DNA of 64,000 bases, from contig DVDT01000055.1 of NCBI GenBank assembly GCA_015296085.1, forward strand, positions 1-64,000. Reading direction: 5' to 3'. Both the position numbers and the translations under genes were made by a program. Numbering within the stretch: the first letter of the stretch is position 1; every line of letters starts with the position of its first letter. This document shows positions 47,801 through 58,152 of this stretch, piece by piece. The DNA comes from Trichormus sp. M33_DOE_039 (GTDB taxonomy: Bacteria; Cyanobacteriota; Cyanobacteriia; Cyanobacteriales; Nostocaceae). The notes under the pieces were generated by a model. It searched no databases, had not been told where the DNA came from, and saw only the letters and a program-made list of their open reading frames with translations.

Positions 47801-50800
47801 ATGAATAAAACCTTTGCTACGATTGACGGCAATGAAGCTGTTGCCCGTGTAGCTTACAAATTAAATGAAGTAGTAGCTATCTATCCTATTACACCCTCCT
47901 CTGCAATGGGTGAATGGGCGGATGCTTGGATGGCGGAAAGTCGTCCTAATCTGTGGGGAACTATTCCCAGTGTGGTGCAGATGCAAAGCGAAGGCGGGGC
48001 GGCTGGTGCGGTACATGGGGCGTTACAAACGGGTGCTTTGAGTACCACTTTCACCGCATCCCAGGGACTCTTATTAATGATTCCCAACCTCTACAAAATT
48101 GCGGGGGAATTAACTAGCACTGTAGTTCATGTTGCAGCTAGGTCTTTGGCTACCCATGCGCTGTCTATTTTCGGTGATCATAGCGATGTGATGGCAGCTC
48201 GTGGTACTGGTTTTGCTATGCTGTGTTCGGCTTCCGTACAGGAGAGTCACGATTTTGCGCTGATAGCCCATGCGGCTACTTTAGAAGCGCGAGTTTCCTT
48301 TTTACACTTCTTTGATGGTTTTCGTACCTCCCATGAAGTGCAGAAAGTCGAGCTATTGTCAGATAATGATTTGCGATCGCTCATTAACGAAGACAAAATT
48401 TTCGCCCATCGCGCCCGCGCCCTGACTCCAGAACGCCCATTACTGCGCGGGACAGCCCAAAACCCTGATGTTTACTTCCAAGCCCGTGAAGGTGCAAACC
48501 CCTACTACAACGCTTGTCCTGAAATTGTCCAAGGAATTATGGATAAATTTGGGGAGCGTACAGGCAGATTTTACCAGCTTTATGAATATCACGGCGCGAG
48601 TGATGCTGATCGCGTCATTATCATCATGGGTTCTGGCTGTGAAACTGTCCATGAAACTGTAGATTACCTCAATTCCAGAGGTGAAAAAGTCGGTGTTCTC
48701 AAAGTCAGACTGTATCGCCCCTTTGATGTAGAGAGATTTATCCAGGCTTTACCTAATAGTGTAAAAGCGATCGCAGTCCTCGACCGCAGCAAAGAACCAG
48801 GAAGTGCGGGTGAACCTTTATATCAAGATGTAGTCACCGCTATCCATGAAGCCAATCCAAAATCCAAAATCCAAAATCTAAAATCGGTCGTTGGTGGACG
48901 ATATGGGTTGTCATCAAAGGAATTTACGCCGGCGATGGTAAAGGCTGTGTTTGATAACTTAGCCCAGGCTACGCCGAAAAATCACTTTACTATCGGGATT
49001 AATGACGATGTTACCCAAACATCCTTAAGCTTTGATCCCAATTTCTCGACTGAACCCGATAGCGTTGTCCGGGCGATGTTCTATGGTTTGGGTTCTGATG
49101 GGACTGTGGGGGCTAACAAAAACTCTATTAAGATTATTGGGGAAGGAACAGACAACTATGCCCAAGGCTATTTTGTCTATGACTCCAAAAAATCAGGCTC
49201 AATGACCGTTTCTCACCTGCGCTTCGGTTCTCAACTCATCCGTTCTACTTACTTAATTGACCAAGCTAACTTTATCGGTTGTCATCACTGGGGATTTTTG
49301 GAACGCATAGATGTATTAAAAGCGGCTGCAACTGGGGCGACTATTTTAATTAATAGTCCCTATGATGCGGATGCTGTCTGGGAACATCTCCCACTAAAAG
49401 TGCGGCGACAAATTTTAGACAAGCAACTAAAACTCTACGTCATCAACGCCAATCAAGTTGCCCGTAATAGTGGTATGGGTGGCAGAATCAATACTATTAT
49501 GCAGGTGTGCTTCTTTGCTTTGGCGGGGGTATTGCCACAAGAGCAGGCGATCGCCAAAATTAAACAAGCCATTGAAAAGACTTACGGTAAAAAAGGCGCG
49601 GAAGTTGTCCGCATGAACCTACAAGCCGTAGACCAAACCCTAGATAATTTACATCAGGTACAAATCCCTGTTGAGGAAAAAGGCAAATGGATAGATATAG
49701 AACAATCTACCCAAAACCCCTTTCCCAGCAGCGTTCCGGCATTTGTACAGGAAGTTCTGGGGAAAATTATGGTGTGGCAAGGTGATGACTTACCTGTCAG
49801 TACACTACCACCAGATGGGACATTTCCCACAGGAACGGCGAAATGGGAAAAACGCAACGTTGCTCAAGAAATCCCTGTCTGGGATGGAGATGTCTGCGTT
49901 CAGTGCAGTAAATGCGTTATGGTTTGTCCCCACGCTGCAATTCGCGCTAAGGTTTATCAACCGAATGAATTACTGAATGCGCCGCCTAACTTCAAATCAG
50001 TCAATGCCAAAGATAGAGACTTTGCTAACCAAAAATTTACTATCCAGGTAGCCCCAGAAGATTGTACAGGCTGCGCTATTTGTGTGAATGTCTGCCCAGC
50101 CAAAAATAAGTCTGAGCCATCACTGAAAGCGATTAACATGGCGCAGCAATTACCTTTACGGGAACAGGAAAGGGAAAATTGGGATTTCTTCTTGAGTTTA
50201 CCAAACCCTGACCGAAAAAAGCTAAAAATCAACCAAATTCGCCAACAACAACTGCAAGAGCCGTTATTTGAATTTTCTGGTGCTTGTGCTGGTTGTGGTG
50301 AGACACCTTACCTAAAATTATTAACACAACTATTTGGCGATCGCGCAGTCATTGCTAACGCCACAGGTTGTTCCTCAATTTATGGCGGAAATCTCCCCAC
50401 CACCCCTTGGACGAAAAACGCCGATGGACGCGGCCCCGCATGGTCGAATAGTTTATTTGAAGATAATGCCGAGTTTGGTTTTGGCTATCGTCTCTCATTA
50501 GATAAGCAAGCGGAATTTGCAGCGGAACTCTTACAACAGTTCAGCACCGAAGTAGGGGATAACTTAGTGCAGTCTCTCCTCAAAGCTGAACAAAAAACCG
50601 AAGCTGAGATTTGGGAACAACGCGAACGTGTGACACTGCTACGTCAGGAATTAGATCAACTCCTGATTACAGAATTAGATCCCAAACGCCAGTCGCAAAT
50701 TCACATCCTCAAATCCCTGGCTGATTACTTAGTGAAGAAAAGCGTCTGGATTATTGGCGGTGATGGTTGGGCTTATGATATCGACTTTGGTGGTATTGAT

Positions 50801-51379
50801 CATGTGTTAGCCAGTGGTCGCAATGTCAATATTTTGGTGATGGATACAGAAGTGTATTCCAACACCGGCGGACAATCCTCCAAAGCCACTCCACGCGCCG
50901 CCGTCGCCAAATTCGCCGCCAGTGGAAAGCCTGCACCTAAGAAAGACTTGGGTTTAATGGCGATGAACTACGGCAATGTTTACGTGGCGAGTGTAGCGTT
51001 AGGTGCAAAAGATGATCAAACACTTAAAGCCTTTGTAGAAGCAGAAGCTTTTGACGGGCCATCGCTAATTATTGCTTACAGCCATTGCATCGCCCACGGT
51101 ATCAACATGACTACAGGGATGAACCACCAGAAAGCCTTAGTAGAATCAGGACGCTGGTTATTGTATCGCCATAACCCATTGTTACGAGAACAGGGTAAAA
51201 ATCCCTTACAGTTAGATATGCGATCGCCTACTCAATCAGTAGAGCCATCCATGTATCAAGAAAATCGCTTCAAAATGCTCACCAAGAGTAAACCAGAGTT
51301 AGCTAAACAATTGCTAGCACAAGCACAAGCTGAAGTTGATGCCCGTTGGCAAATGTATCAATATTTAGCTAATAGATAA
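47801..51379 (+). CDS. nifJ: Pyruvate:ferredoxin (flavodoxin) oxidoreductase
   Basis: The protein of about 1192 residues oxidises pyruvate to acetyl-CoA and CO2 and reduces ferredoxin or flavodoxin, e.g. for nitrogenase. Domain I starts NKTFATIDGNEAVARVAYKLNEVVAIYPITPSS. Two 4Fe-4S clusters lie in CVQCSKCVMVCPHAAI (about 698) and CTGCAICVNVCPAKN; the thiamine diphosphate domain has FSGACAGCGETPYLK and DGWAYDIDFGGIDH. The start is ATG 47801-47803, with CAGGGAG upstream. A heptamer repeat adds about 9 residues at 48855-48882. PFOR is oxygen-sensitive, so it works in heterocysts or anoxia. Confidence 0.96.
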   Translation: MNKTFATIDGNEAVARVAYKLNEVVAIYPITPSSAMGEWADAWMAESRPNLWGTIPSVVQMQSEGGAAGAVHGALQTGALSTTFTASQGLLLMIPNLYKIAGELTSTVVHVAARSLATHALSIFGDHSDVMAARGTGFAMLCSASVQESHDFALIAHAATLEARVSFLHFFDGFRTSHEVQKVELLSDNDLRSLINEDKIFAHRARALTPERPLLRGTAQNPDVYFQAREGANPYYNACPEIVQGIMDKFGERTGRFYQLYEYHGASDADRVIIIMGSGCETVHETVDYLNSRGEKVGVLKVRLYRPFDVERFIQALPNSVKAIAVLDRSKEPGSAGEPLYQDVVTAIHEANPKSKIQNLKSVVGGRYGLSSKEFTPAMVKAVFDNLAQATPKNHFTIGINDDVTQTSLSFDPNFSTEPDSVVRAMFYGLGSDGTVGANKNSIKIIGEGTDNYAQGYFVYDSKKSGSMTVSHLRFGSQLIRSTYLIDQANFIGCHHWGFLERIDVLKAAATGATILINSPYDADAVWEHLPLKVRRQILDKQLKLYVINANQVARNSGMGGRINTIMQVCFFALAGVLPQEQAIAKIKQAIEKTYGKKGAEVVRMNLQAVDQTLDNLHQVQIPVEEKGKWIDIEQSTQNPFPSSVPAFVQEVLGKIMVWQGDDLPVSTLPPDGTFPTGTAKWEKRNVAQEIPVWDGDVCVQCSKCVMVCPHAAIRAKVYQPNELLNAPPNFKSVNAKDRDFANQKFTIQVAPEDCTGCAICVNVCPAKNKSEPSLKAINMAQQLPLREQERENWDFFLSLPNPDRKKLKINQIRQQQLQEPLFEFSGACAGCGETPYLKLLTQLFGDRAVIANATGCSSIYGGNLPTTPWTKNADGRGPAWSNSLFEDNAEFGFGYRLSLDKQAEFAAELLQQFSTEVGDNLVQSLLKAEQKTEAEIWEQRERVTLLRQELDQLLITELDPKRQSQIHILKSLADYLVKKSVWIIGGDGWAYDIDFGGIDHVLASGRNVNILVMDTEVYSNTGGQSSKATPRAAVAKFAASGKPAPKKDLGLMAMNYGNVYVASVALGAKDDQTLKAFVEAEAFDGPSLIIAYSHCIAHGINMTTGMNHQKALVESGRWLLYRHNPLLREQGKNPLQLDMRSPTQSVEPSMYQENRFKMLTKSKPELAKQLLAQAQAEVDARWQMYQYLANR
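48855..48882 (+). repeat. Heptamer STRR inside nifJ
   Basis: ATCCAAA occurs three times plus one ATCTAAA, encoding NPKSKIQNLKS in a surface linker. The unit is 28 bp, and the frame is open through it. Confidence 0.85.
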
Positions 51380-51393
51380 TAGCTATTAGCTAT

Positions 51394-51421
51394 TAGGTAA
51401 TGGGTCATGACCTATTACCTA
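51394..51421. terminator. Palindrome after nifJ
   Basis: TAGGTAATGGGTCATGACCTATTACCTA is nearly a perfect palindrome of 28 bp, 15 bp past the nifJ stop, next to TAGCTAT repeats. It could be a terminator but lacks a T-run. The rest of 51422-51587 shows no gene. Confidence 0.4.
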
Positions 51422-51587
51422 TAATCATTAATTTGGCTAACAGAACAATTTCAATGTCCTTTTTATTCATGCAACAAAGGCTGACGGCGTAAGCCGAGCG
51501 GGTGTAGTGTTTTGAGTTCAGTATAATAAAGCGGAAAAATCAAACTATGTAAAGACAAGTGAAATAGGCTGAAACCTTCCTCGCTCC

Positions 51588-54176
51588 TTATTCAGTGGCG
51601 AAAGGGAGTGTAAACCAGAAAGTTAAACCTCGTTTACGATGACTAATCACCCCAATCTCGCCACCATGTGCTTGAATAATTTGCCGACAGAGATACATTT
51701 GTAAACTGATAGCAGTGGAACAGGGGGCCTGAGGATCACGCACATACAAATCAAATAAGCGATCGCACTCTAGTTTATTCATGCTGACACCATTCTCTTG
51801 GATATAGGTGCGAATCATCCTATTTTCTCGTTTGGCTTTGACAGTAAATTTGAGTCCTGGGGGATTATGTTGCAGGCTATGAGTAAATAAATTCAGCAAT
51901 ACTTTCCGCAATTTGGCAGTATCAACCGTCACTAACGGCAAATTTTCTGAGATTAAATTTTGGATAGTGGCTTGATTTTGGCTCAATAAAGGTTGTAAAT
52001 CACGGACGATTCTCTCAAACAGGTTACTAAACTGCACTAATTCCCGGTGCAGAGTCATACCTTTAGCTTCACAAGTATGAATTTCTAACAATGAATCCAG
52101 CATTTCCAGTTGTCGATCATTGCCTTGAAGCATCCGCTCAATAATTGCACTAGGAACGGGAATGGGGAATTGGGCATTGGGGAGGCAGTGCGTTGAGGTC
52201 TCCTGAAGAGGAGGAACTGCCGTTATTGGGGATTGGGCATTGTATTTTTCTTCCCTTGCTTCCCTTGCACCTCTATTCCCAGTCCCCATTCCTTGAAGAT
52301 TTTTCAAGACCATCAAGTTACCCATGACGGAGGTACGTAAATCATGGGCAACGGTGTGTAATACAACGTCTTTGACACGTTGCATTTCTGCCAATTCCTG
52401 GATTTTTTGTTGCAATTGGGCGGTGCGTTCTTCTACTTGCTGCTCTAAATTGGCGTTGAGGTCGGCTAATTCTTGGTAGAGTTTGACTTGCTGAATGGCG
52501 ATCGCTAGTTGTGCTGAGATTCGCTGTAATAAGTTAATTTCGATGGGTTGCCAATTGCGAGTTCCAGAACATTGATGAGCCACCAACACACCAAATAATT
52601 TCTCTCCCACAAAGATAGGAACAGCTAGGGTAGCTTTGGTATGGAATTGTTGATAAATATGATGTAATTGTGGAGATACGTCAATTTTACTCACATCTGC
52701 TACCGCTCGCACCCCATTGGACATGAACATAGTGCGTAACTCTTGCAGATAGCTATCATTACCGCTTGACCAATTCAAAACTTGCGGATATTGCGGATTG
52801 ACTGATTCGGCAACAATTTTCGCGCCGAATTGGGGATCATCAATACCAATCAATACTCGGTCTGTTTGCAGAAATTGCCGGATTTCCGTGACAGTGGTTT
52901 GTAGGATTTCTTCTAAATTCAGGGAAGAACGAATTCTGACTAGCGTTTCGGTTAAGATGCGATCGCGGTTTGCTGCTAGTTGTTGTTCTGTGATGTCGTG
53001 ATTGACGGCGATAATGTGAGGTACTCCATCTAAATCCATCACTTCCGCCGAAATTATCGATGTAATCACCTCACCAGATTTGCACCGAAATGATAAAACT
53101 TGGTTGCGGACTGATCCCTGAGTCTGCAATTGTTGAATTAATTTTGCGCGATCGCACTCGTCCACCCAAATATTTAAATCAAAGGCTGTACGACCGACCG
53201 CTTCATGGCGTTCATAACCGGAGAGTTTGACAAAACTATCATTCACTTCTACGTAGCGTCCTTCCTTGAAGGTGCTGATAGTAATTGGGTCAGGACTACA
53301 ATTAAAAGCTTTAGCAAACTTTTGTGCTAAGTTTTCTAAGTTACTTTCTGATTGCTTGCGTTCAGTAATATCTCTGACAATAGCTAATACTTCATCATGA
53401 CCACTCACCACTAAACGCGCTTCATAATCTCGCCGCCCTAGAGGCGTTGGTAGTTGATATTCGCAGGTTTGCAAATCACCTGTATCTAAGGTTTTGTGAA
53501 TCATTTCCTGACCGATAGCAGCGACATCACTAGGTAAAACCTCCTGTAAGTTTTTACCAATGATGGCTTCTCTCGGTAAACGAACATTTGCTACGTCGCC
53601 TTTCAAATCTAGATATTCACCATCTCGACTGATGCGAAACATTAAATCAGGAATGGCATCCAAAATTGCTTGATATCGTATTTCAGTTGCTTGCAATTGC
53701 AATTGTGCTTGTTTGCGGTCTGTGATGTCCATAACCAAACCATCCCAAAGCTGATCGCCGTTAGCCTGAAGTTCTAGTTGGGAAGTACAGTCAATCCATT
53801 TAAGTTGACCGCTAGGCGTAATGATCCGACCTTGCCAATGCCAAGGTTGTAATGTAGCGGCTGCTATAGCCATAGATTCTGCAAAGCTGTTCACATCTTC
53901 TGGATGTACCAGTGCAGCCAATGCTTGCCAGTCAGCTTGAAGGACTTCTGGTGCTAATTCACAGAGTTTTTGACTACCAGAACTCACATATAAGACATAC
54001 CGATAACCATCTGGTTGGCAGAGAAACCGAAAAATTATCCCCGGTAAATTGGCTGCAATTCTTTCTACCCAAGAGACTGTTTGCTGTTGACAATCCCCCG
54101 GAGTCCAGAATTTCAAGGTTTCATCCACTCTTTGACCCTTTAGTGTGCAAGTAATTGGTATCTGGTTAACGGTCAT
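51588..54176 (-). CDS. PAS/GAF sensor histidine kinase-like protein
   Basis: The 862-residue protein has three PAS units (about 35-155, 165-275 and 285-400; each ends in DITDRK, DITERK or DITEQQ), a GAF domain (about 405-570), a coiled coil, and a transmitter with His611 in HTVAHDLRTSVMGN. The ATPase part is weak: the N box reads NLFTHSLQHN, G1 is ENGVS in place of DNGxG, and no G2 is evident. A 45-residue low-complexity insert (GTGNRGAREAREEKYNAQ...) splits the dimerisation helices. No membrane segment is seen, so it is a cytoplasmic sensor; the partner response regulator is not in the window. Confidence 0.85.
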   Translation of the reverse strand: MTVNQIPITCTLKGQRVDETLKFWTPGDCQQQTVSWVERIAANLPGIIFRFLCQPDGYRYVLYVSSGSQKLCELAPEVLQADWQALAALVHPEDVNSFAESMAIAAATLQPWHWQGRIITPSGQLKWIDCTSQLELQANGDQLWDGLVMDITDRKQAQLQLQATEIRYQAILDAIPDLMFRISRDGEYLDLKGDVANVRLPREAIIGKNLQEVLPSDVAAIGQEMIHKTLDTGDLQTCEYQLPTPLGRRDYEARLVVSGHDEVLAIVRDITERKQSESNLENLAQKFAKAFNCSPDPITISTFKEGRYVEVNDSFVKLSGYERHEAVGRTAFDLNIWVDECDRAKLIQQLQTQGSVRNQVLSFRCKSGEVITSIISAEVMDLDGVPHIIAVNHDITEQQLAANRDRILTETLVRIRSSLNLEEILQTTVTEIRQFLQTDRVLIGIDDPQFGAKIVAESVNPQYPQVLNWSSGNDSYLQELRTMFMSNGVRAVADVSKIDVSPQLHHIYQQFHTKATLAVPIFVGEKLFGVLVAHQCSGTRNWQPIEINLLQRISAQLAIAIQQVKLYQELADLNANLEQQVEERTAQLQQKIQELAEMQRVKDVVLHTVAHDLRTSVMGNLMVLKNLQGMGTGNRGAREAREEKYNAQSPITAVPPLQETSTHCLPNAQFPIPVPSAIIERMLQGNDRQLEMLDSLLEIHTCEAKGMTLHRELVQFSNLFERIVRDLQPLLSQNQATIQNLISENLPLVTVDTAKLRKVLLNLFTHSLQHNPPGLKFTVKAKRENRMIRTYIQENGVSMNKLECDRLFDLYVRDPQAPCSTAISLQMYLCRQIIQAHGGEIGVISHRKRGLTFWFTLPFATE

Positions 54177-54325
54177 CTTAGCTTGCTATTTGCATTATTA
54201 ATCACAACATCAAAACCCTGTCTTATTTCAGGTTAATTTGTGACGTGGCGATCGCATTCACCCAATTGGGTGAACCATGAATATTCATAACTAACAAAAT
54301 GAGATTTTTCGTTGGGGGAGAAACT

Positions 54326-57300
54326 TTATTGCCATTCACCCTGTAAAGTGAAAGCTGCCCAGTAATATGGCGCAGAGTAGTTTTGACTTTGCGACATTTC
54401 TATTTGTGCTGCTCTGAGTGCTGCCGCAGGTTTCAAGCCATCTTGTAACATCTTCTGATAAAAATTTTTCATCAGTATAGAGGTTGCCTCATCGTCCACA
54501 TTCCACAAACTCACGACAACTCTGGGACTACCAGCATACATAAAGCCTCTGGTTAAGCCAACTAATCCTTCTCCTCTGACTTGTTCGCCTAAGCCAGTTT
54601 GACAGGCACTCAAAACAACTAGTTGGGCTGAGAGTTTGAGATTAAAAATATCATGCAGACGCAAAAAGCCATTTTGGGGATTGCCTGTTTGATCAAACAA
54701 TGACAAAACTAATCCTGATAACTCTGGATGTACGGTGTTGAGGATGCCATGAGTGGCAAAATGGATAATTCGGTATTGGCTCAAGTCTTGATTCAGTGCT
54801 GTTTCCCTGTTCGCGGCAAAGTCTAATGCCTGCTTTCTAATACTAGGCGATACCAGTTTGAGAATTTGCTCGGCTTCTTGGCGGGTAAATGGTAAACGAT
54901 CAAAAGTAATATTGAATTCTTTGACAGAACGTGTTAATTGCTGCTGAGATATCTGTTGACTGTATTGAGAAGATTGCTGTTTTTCTGACTGAATACGCTG
55001 ATCATCATGGGAAAATATGGGATCAGCAATCACAGCTAACATCTTAGAAGGTGTTTGGCGATGGGTTATTTGTTGCCTCAGAATGGCGATTGTAGATGCT
55101 GACGGCAAATTGATAATTTCATGACGCGTTGCCAATGGCTGAGGTGAGTCTGGGAGGCTCAAGGCGGCAAACGGTACATATTGCAAAGCTCCATGACTCA
55201 CAATTACTAAACGTTGCGGTTGGAGCTGCTGGGCTACTGGTGCGAGTATGAGCTGAGATAAAACAGACGCAGTTTTGGCTGTGTTTGCTCTTTGAATTGG
55301 GCTGGTGATACTCTTGCGGAACTGTCGCGCCGCCAGTTCTATGTCTGCACGTTTAGGTAATTCATAACTAGTTATAGTTTTTTTGGTAACTGCCCAAAGA
55401 TAGCTACGCTCTTCCCCTAGGTAATATTCTAAAAGCAGGGTGTTATCATCCAGCACTGAAGACTGAATTTGTTTTACAGACAGCGATTGGGGTTGAGTCA
55501 AAGCTGCATAACCAGGACTAGCGGTGCGAATCTGTGCTTGCAATTGTTGATATTTTTCCAACAGTTCGGCAATTTTTTTTTCTAAAGCTGGCGTTTGATT
55601 CTGCTTATCAGTTAATGACTGTATCCGCAGCTTTTCTAAAGCATTCAGTTCTTGTTGCAATGCGCGTTCTGCTGCTAGTAATTTTGGATCTACGCCTTGA
55701 CGGATATCTGCATTAGCTTCCGTCAGCAGATCCAAAAGACTCCGAGCGCGGGCTTGTTCACTTACTTGTAATGCTAGTGCATCGTAACCTTTGGATGGTT
55801 GTTGTTGGTGCAGGCGCATTAACAAATCAATGTAAAACTCATAATACTTCTGTACAGTGGCAAAGTAGGAAGTACGCAGTTGTTGACTACTAACTCTGGT
55901 ACGTATATCTTCAATAATTTTAATAGTTGTCTCGATATTGGTGCGAGAGGCGTTGAGATTACCTTGATTGCGGAAGGCTATCGCTATATTGTAAAGTGTT
56001 TCTGCTTTCCCTGCCAAGTCTCCCAATTCTTGCCGTAAATTCAATTCCCGACGGTAATTTCGAATTGCCTGTTGAGGGTTTCCAGATAAATTGTAAGCTT
56101 TGCCAATATTACCAATAACATTAGCTTCCGCATTCTTAATTCCTAGTTTTTTAAACTTATGGACTGACTGATTTAATGAATCTAAAGCTTGAGAATAATC
56201 TGCTTTTGATAAATACACCCTGCCTAAAAGAGCAAGAGCAGAAGCTTCCATAAAACTGTCTTGTTGTTTTTTCGCCAACAATAAACTCTGCTCGGCAGTA
56301 GCTAAGGCTTGAGGATAATCTGACAATGATTCATAAACTCTAATAATTCCTGTCAGTGTAGTGAATTCCTGCAAATGCCCTCCCAACTCCTGCCACAATT
56401 GCAAAGCTTGTTTGTAATAATTCAGTGCTTCTTGATGATTTGCTGCTGCTTGATAAACGCTACCAACATGATCAAGAGTTTGAGCTATACTGCTGCGGTC
56501 TTGTACTATCTGAAATATTTCTAAAGCTTGGTTATAAGTTTGCAGACTTAGTTGATAATCACCTAGCGATTTATAAACTCTGGCAATATAGCTGAGTGTA
56601 TTCGCTTCTCCTTGACGCTCTTTGAGTTGCCGTTGCAAAGTTATTGCTTGGTTATACAAATCTAAGGCTTTTTGATACTCTCCTAATGATTCGTAAATTT
56701 CAGCCATGTTACTCAGAGTAAAAGCCTCTCTAGAAGAGAATTTATTAGCTCGCTGTAAAATTAATGCTTGGGTTAGTGAGTCGAGTGCTTGCTGTTTTCT
56801 ACCTAACCTATTGTAAATAAAACTCATTTGTTCTAAGACTTCAGCCTCATCATAACTATTTTGTGATTTTTGTAGTAATGAACGGGCTTGATGTAAATAG
56901 TCTAAGCCCTGCTCATAATCCCCAATAGCTGAATCTGTGCTGCTTAGAGCCATAAAAGTTATCACTTGGCTACTAATATTAATTCCTGGTGTAGTTTTTT
57001 GCAATTCCAGTAATAAATTAAAAACTGCTTGAGCTTTTTGATTTTCACCTAATGATGTATATAGTAAACCAATCAAGTTAAGTGTATCAATTTCACCTAT
57101 TGAATTTTTAGTTTGGCGTTGAATTTCTAGAGCTTGATTTAAGGCATCTAGTGCCTTTTTAGCCTCTCCCAGTTGCATATAAGCTTGCCCAATAGTTTGG
57201 AGAGTATCAGCTTGTCCTATTAAATCTTTCTGAGAAACTTGCAGTGATAGTGCTTGATGATAAGAATCTAGTGCTTTTTTACTTTCACCTAAACTGAAAT

Positions 57301-57949
57301 ATATTCTGCCAATACTAATAAATATTTGAGATATAAAATCATTTTTTTTCTCTGCTTGAAATAATGATAAAGCTTGCTTGTAATATGTTAGTGCTGTTAA
57401 TTTATCATCTAATCGAAAGTAAGAATTAGCGATTGATTGAAGTGCAATAGCTTCTTCAAAGCGGTTTTTAAGTTCACGTCTAATTACTAGTACTTGACGA
57501 TAGTATGTTAATGCTTTTTGCTGCTCATTTTGTAGATGGTAAATAGTACCAATACGGAAAAGAGTGGTTGCTGCTTCAGGACGCGCGCCTAGTTGTTGCC
57601 AAATTTCCAATGCTTGCAAGTATTTAGCAAGTGCTTCTTTGCGAGAGATGACTGTTCCTTGTTGAAAGAGTTTGTCTGCTGCTTGTAATAAATTTTTGCC
57701 TTGTATATAGCTTGGCTGATTTTCGGTATTAACTTGGTTTGTTTTAGAAGTAAGTACCTGCACTAATCTCAAATTTTTTGCATGCACGGCTATTCCACTT
57801 GATGCAAAAAAAATTACAGTAAAAATTAGTAAAAATAGAGTATTTTTGTGGAAAAACTGACTCAATCGGCATTTCATTGAATGTTTGCCTTTTTTCATCA
57901 AACTGGATACACTGCCACTGCATTTTAACTTTTGATACAGCTTTGTCAA
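54326..57949 (-). CDS. Exported TPR-CHAT domain protein
   Basis: The 1207-residue protein has a membrane or signal segment (about 35-57), then about 14 TPR units (70-660), a helical linker (660-900) and a CHAT domain (about 940-1207). The caspase-like His-Cys dyad is present: His1067 in HFATHG and Cys1116 in [10 protein letters not shown], followed by [31 protein letters not shown]. The family may be peptidase or scaffold; here the location suggests periplasmic action. Other Met codons near residues 18 and 25 could be the start. It lies 187 bp past the next gene on the same strand. Confidence 0.88.
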   Translation of the reverse strand: MTKLYQKLKCSGSVSSLMKKGKHSMKCRLSQFFHKNTLFLLIFTVIFFASSGIAVHAKNLRLVQVLTSKTNQVNTENQPSYIQGKNLLQAADKLFQQGTVISRKEALAKYLQALEIWQQLGARPEAATTLFRIGTIYHLQNEQQKALTYYRQVLVIRRELKNRFEEAIALQSIANSYFRLDDKLTALTYYKQALSLFQAEKKNDFISQIFISIGRIYFSLGESKKALDSYHQALSLQVSQKDLIGQADTLQTIGQAYMQLGEAKKALDALNQALEIQRQTKNSIGEIDTLNLIGLLYTSLGENQKAQAVFNLLLELQKTTPGINISSQVITFMALSSTDSAIGDYEQGLDYLHQARSLLQKSQNSYDEAEVLEQMSFIYNRLGRKQQALDSLTQALILQRANKFSSREAFTLSNMAEIYESLGEYQKALDLYNQAITLQRQLKERQGEANTLSYIARVYKSLGDYQLSLQTYNQALEIFQIVQDRSSIAQTLDHVGSVYQAAANHQEALNYYKQALQLWQELGGHLQEFTTLTGIIRVYESLSDYPQALATAEQSLLLAKKQQDSFMEASALALLGRVYLSKADYSQALDSLNQSVHKFKKLGIKNAEANVIGNIGKAYNLSGNPQQAIRNYRRELNLRQELGDLAGKAETLYNIAIAFRNQGNLNASRTNIETTIKIIEDIRTRVSSQQLRTSYFATVQKYYEFYIDLLMRLHQQQPSKGYDALALQVSEQARARSLLDLLTEANADIRQGVDPKLLAAERALQQELNALEKLRIQSLTDKQNQTPALEKKIAELLEKYQQLQAQIRTASPGYAALTQPQSLSVKQIQSSVLDDNTLLLEYYLGEERSYLWAVTKKTITSYELPKRADIELAARQFRKSITSPIQRANTAKTASVLSQLILAPVAQQLQPQRLVIVSHGALQYVPFAALSLPDSPQPLATRHEIINLPSASTIAILRQQITHRQTPSKMLAVIADPIFSHDDQRIQSEKQQSSQYSQQISQQQLTRSVKEFNITFDRLPFTRQEAEQILKLVSPSIRKQALDFAANRETALNQDLSQYRIIHFATHGILNTVHPELSGLVLSLFDQTGNPQNGFLRLHDIFNLKLSAQLVVLSACQTGLGEQVRGEGLVGLTRGFMYAGSPRVVVSLWNVDDEATSILMKNFYQKMLQDGLKPAAALRAAQIEMSQSQNYSAPYYWAAFTLQGEWQ

Positions 57950-58063
57950 TTTAATAGTTAATTTATATCAAGTTCTATTGATTACTTATAATGTGATACG
58001 ATTCAGTTAAGAGAATATAGTATGAGCGAGTATAGTTTTTAGTAAGGACTTTAGTCCTTATTT

Positions 58064-58152
58064 TAATTCTCTATGAAGTTGCACCAAATAAATGATGTGG
58101 AGATGTTATATGCAAAGTCTCTAAAGTGCATCTTCATTAAGAAACGGTATTA
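58064..58152. repeat. MITE-like repeat, copy B, overlaps a stop codon
   Basis: It resembles copy A at 16394-16500 over almost its full length (TTCTCTATGAAGTT...CATCTTCATTAAGAAACGG), but its central palindrome is eroded. On the minus strand its right end encodes the last four codons and stop (NTVS-TAA) of the coiled-coil/TPR gene above it. A hairpin TAAGGACT TT AGTCCTTA lies just left (58043-58060). Confidence 0.75.
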
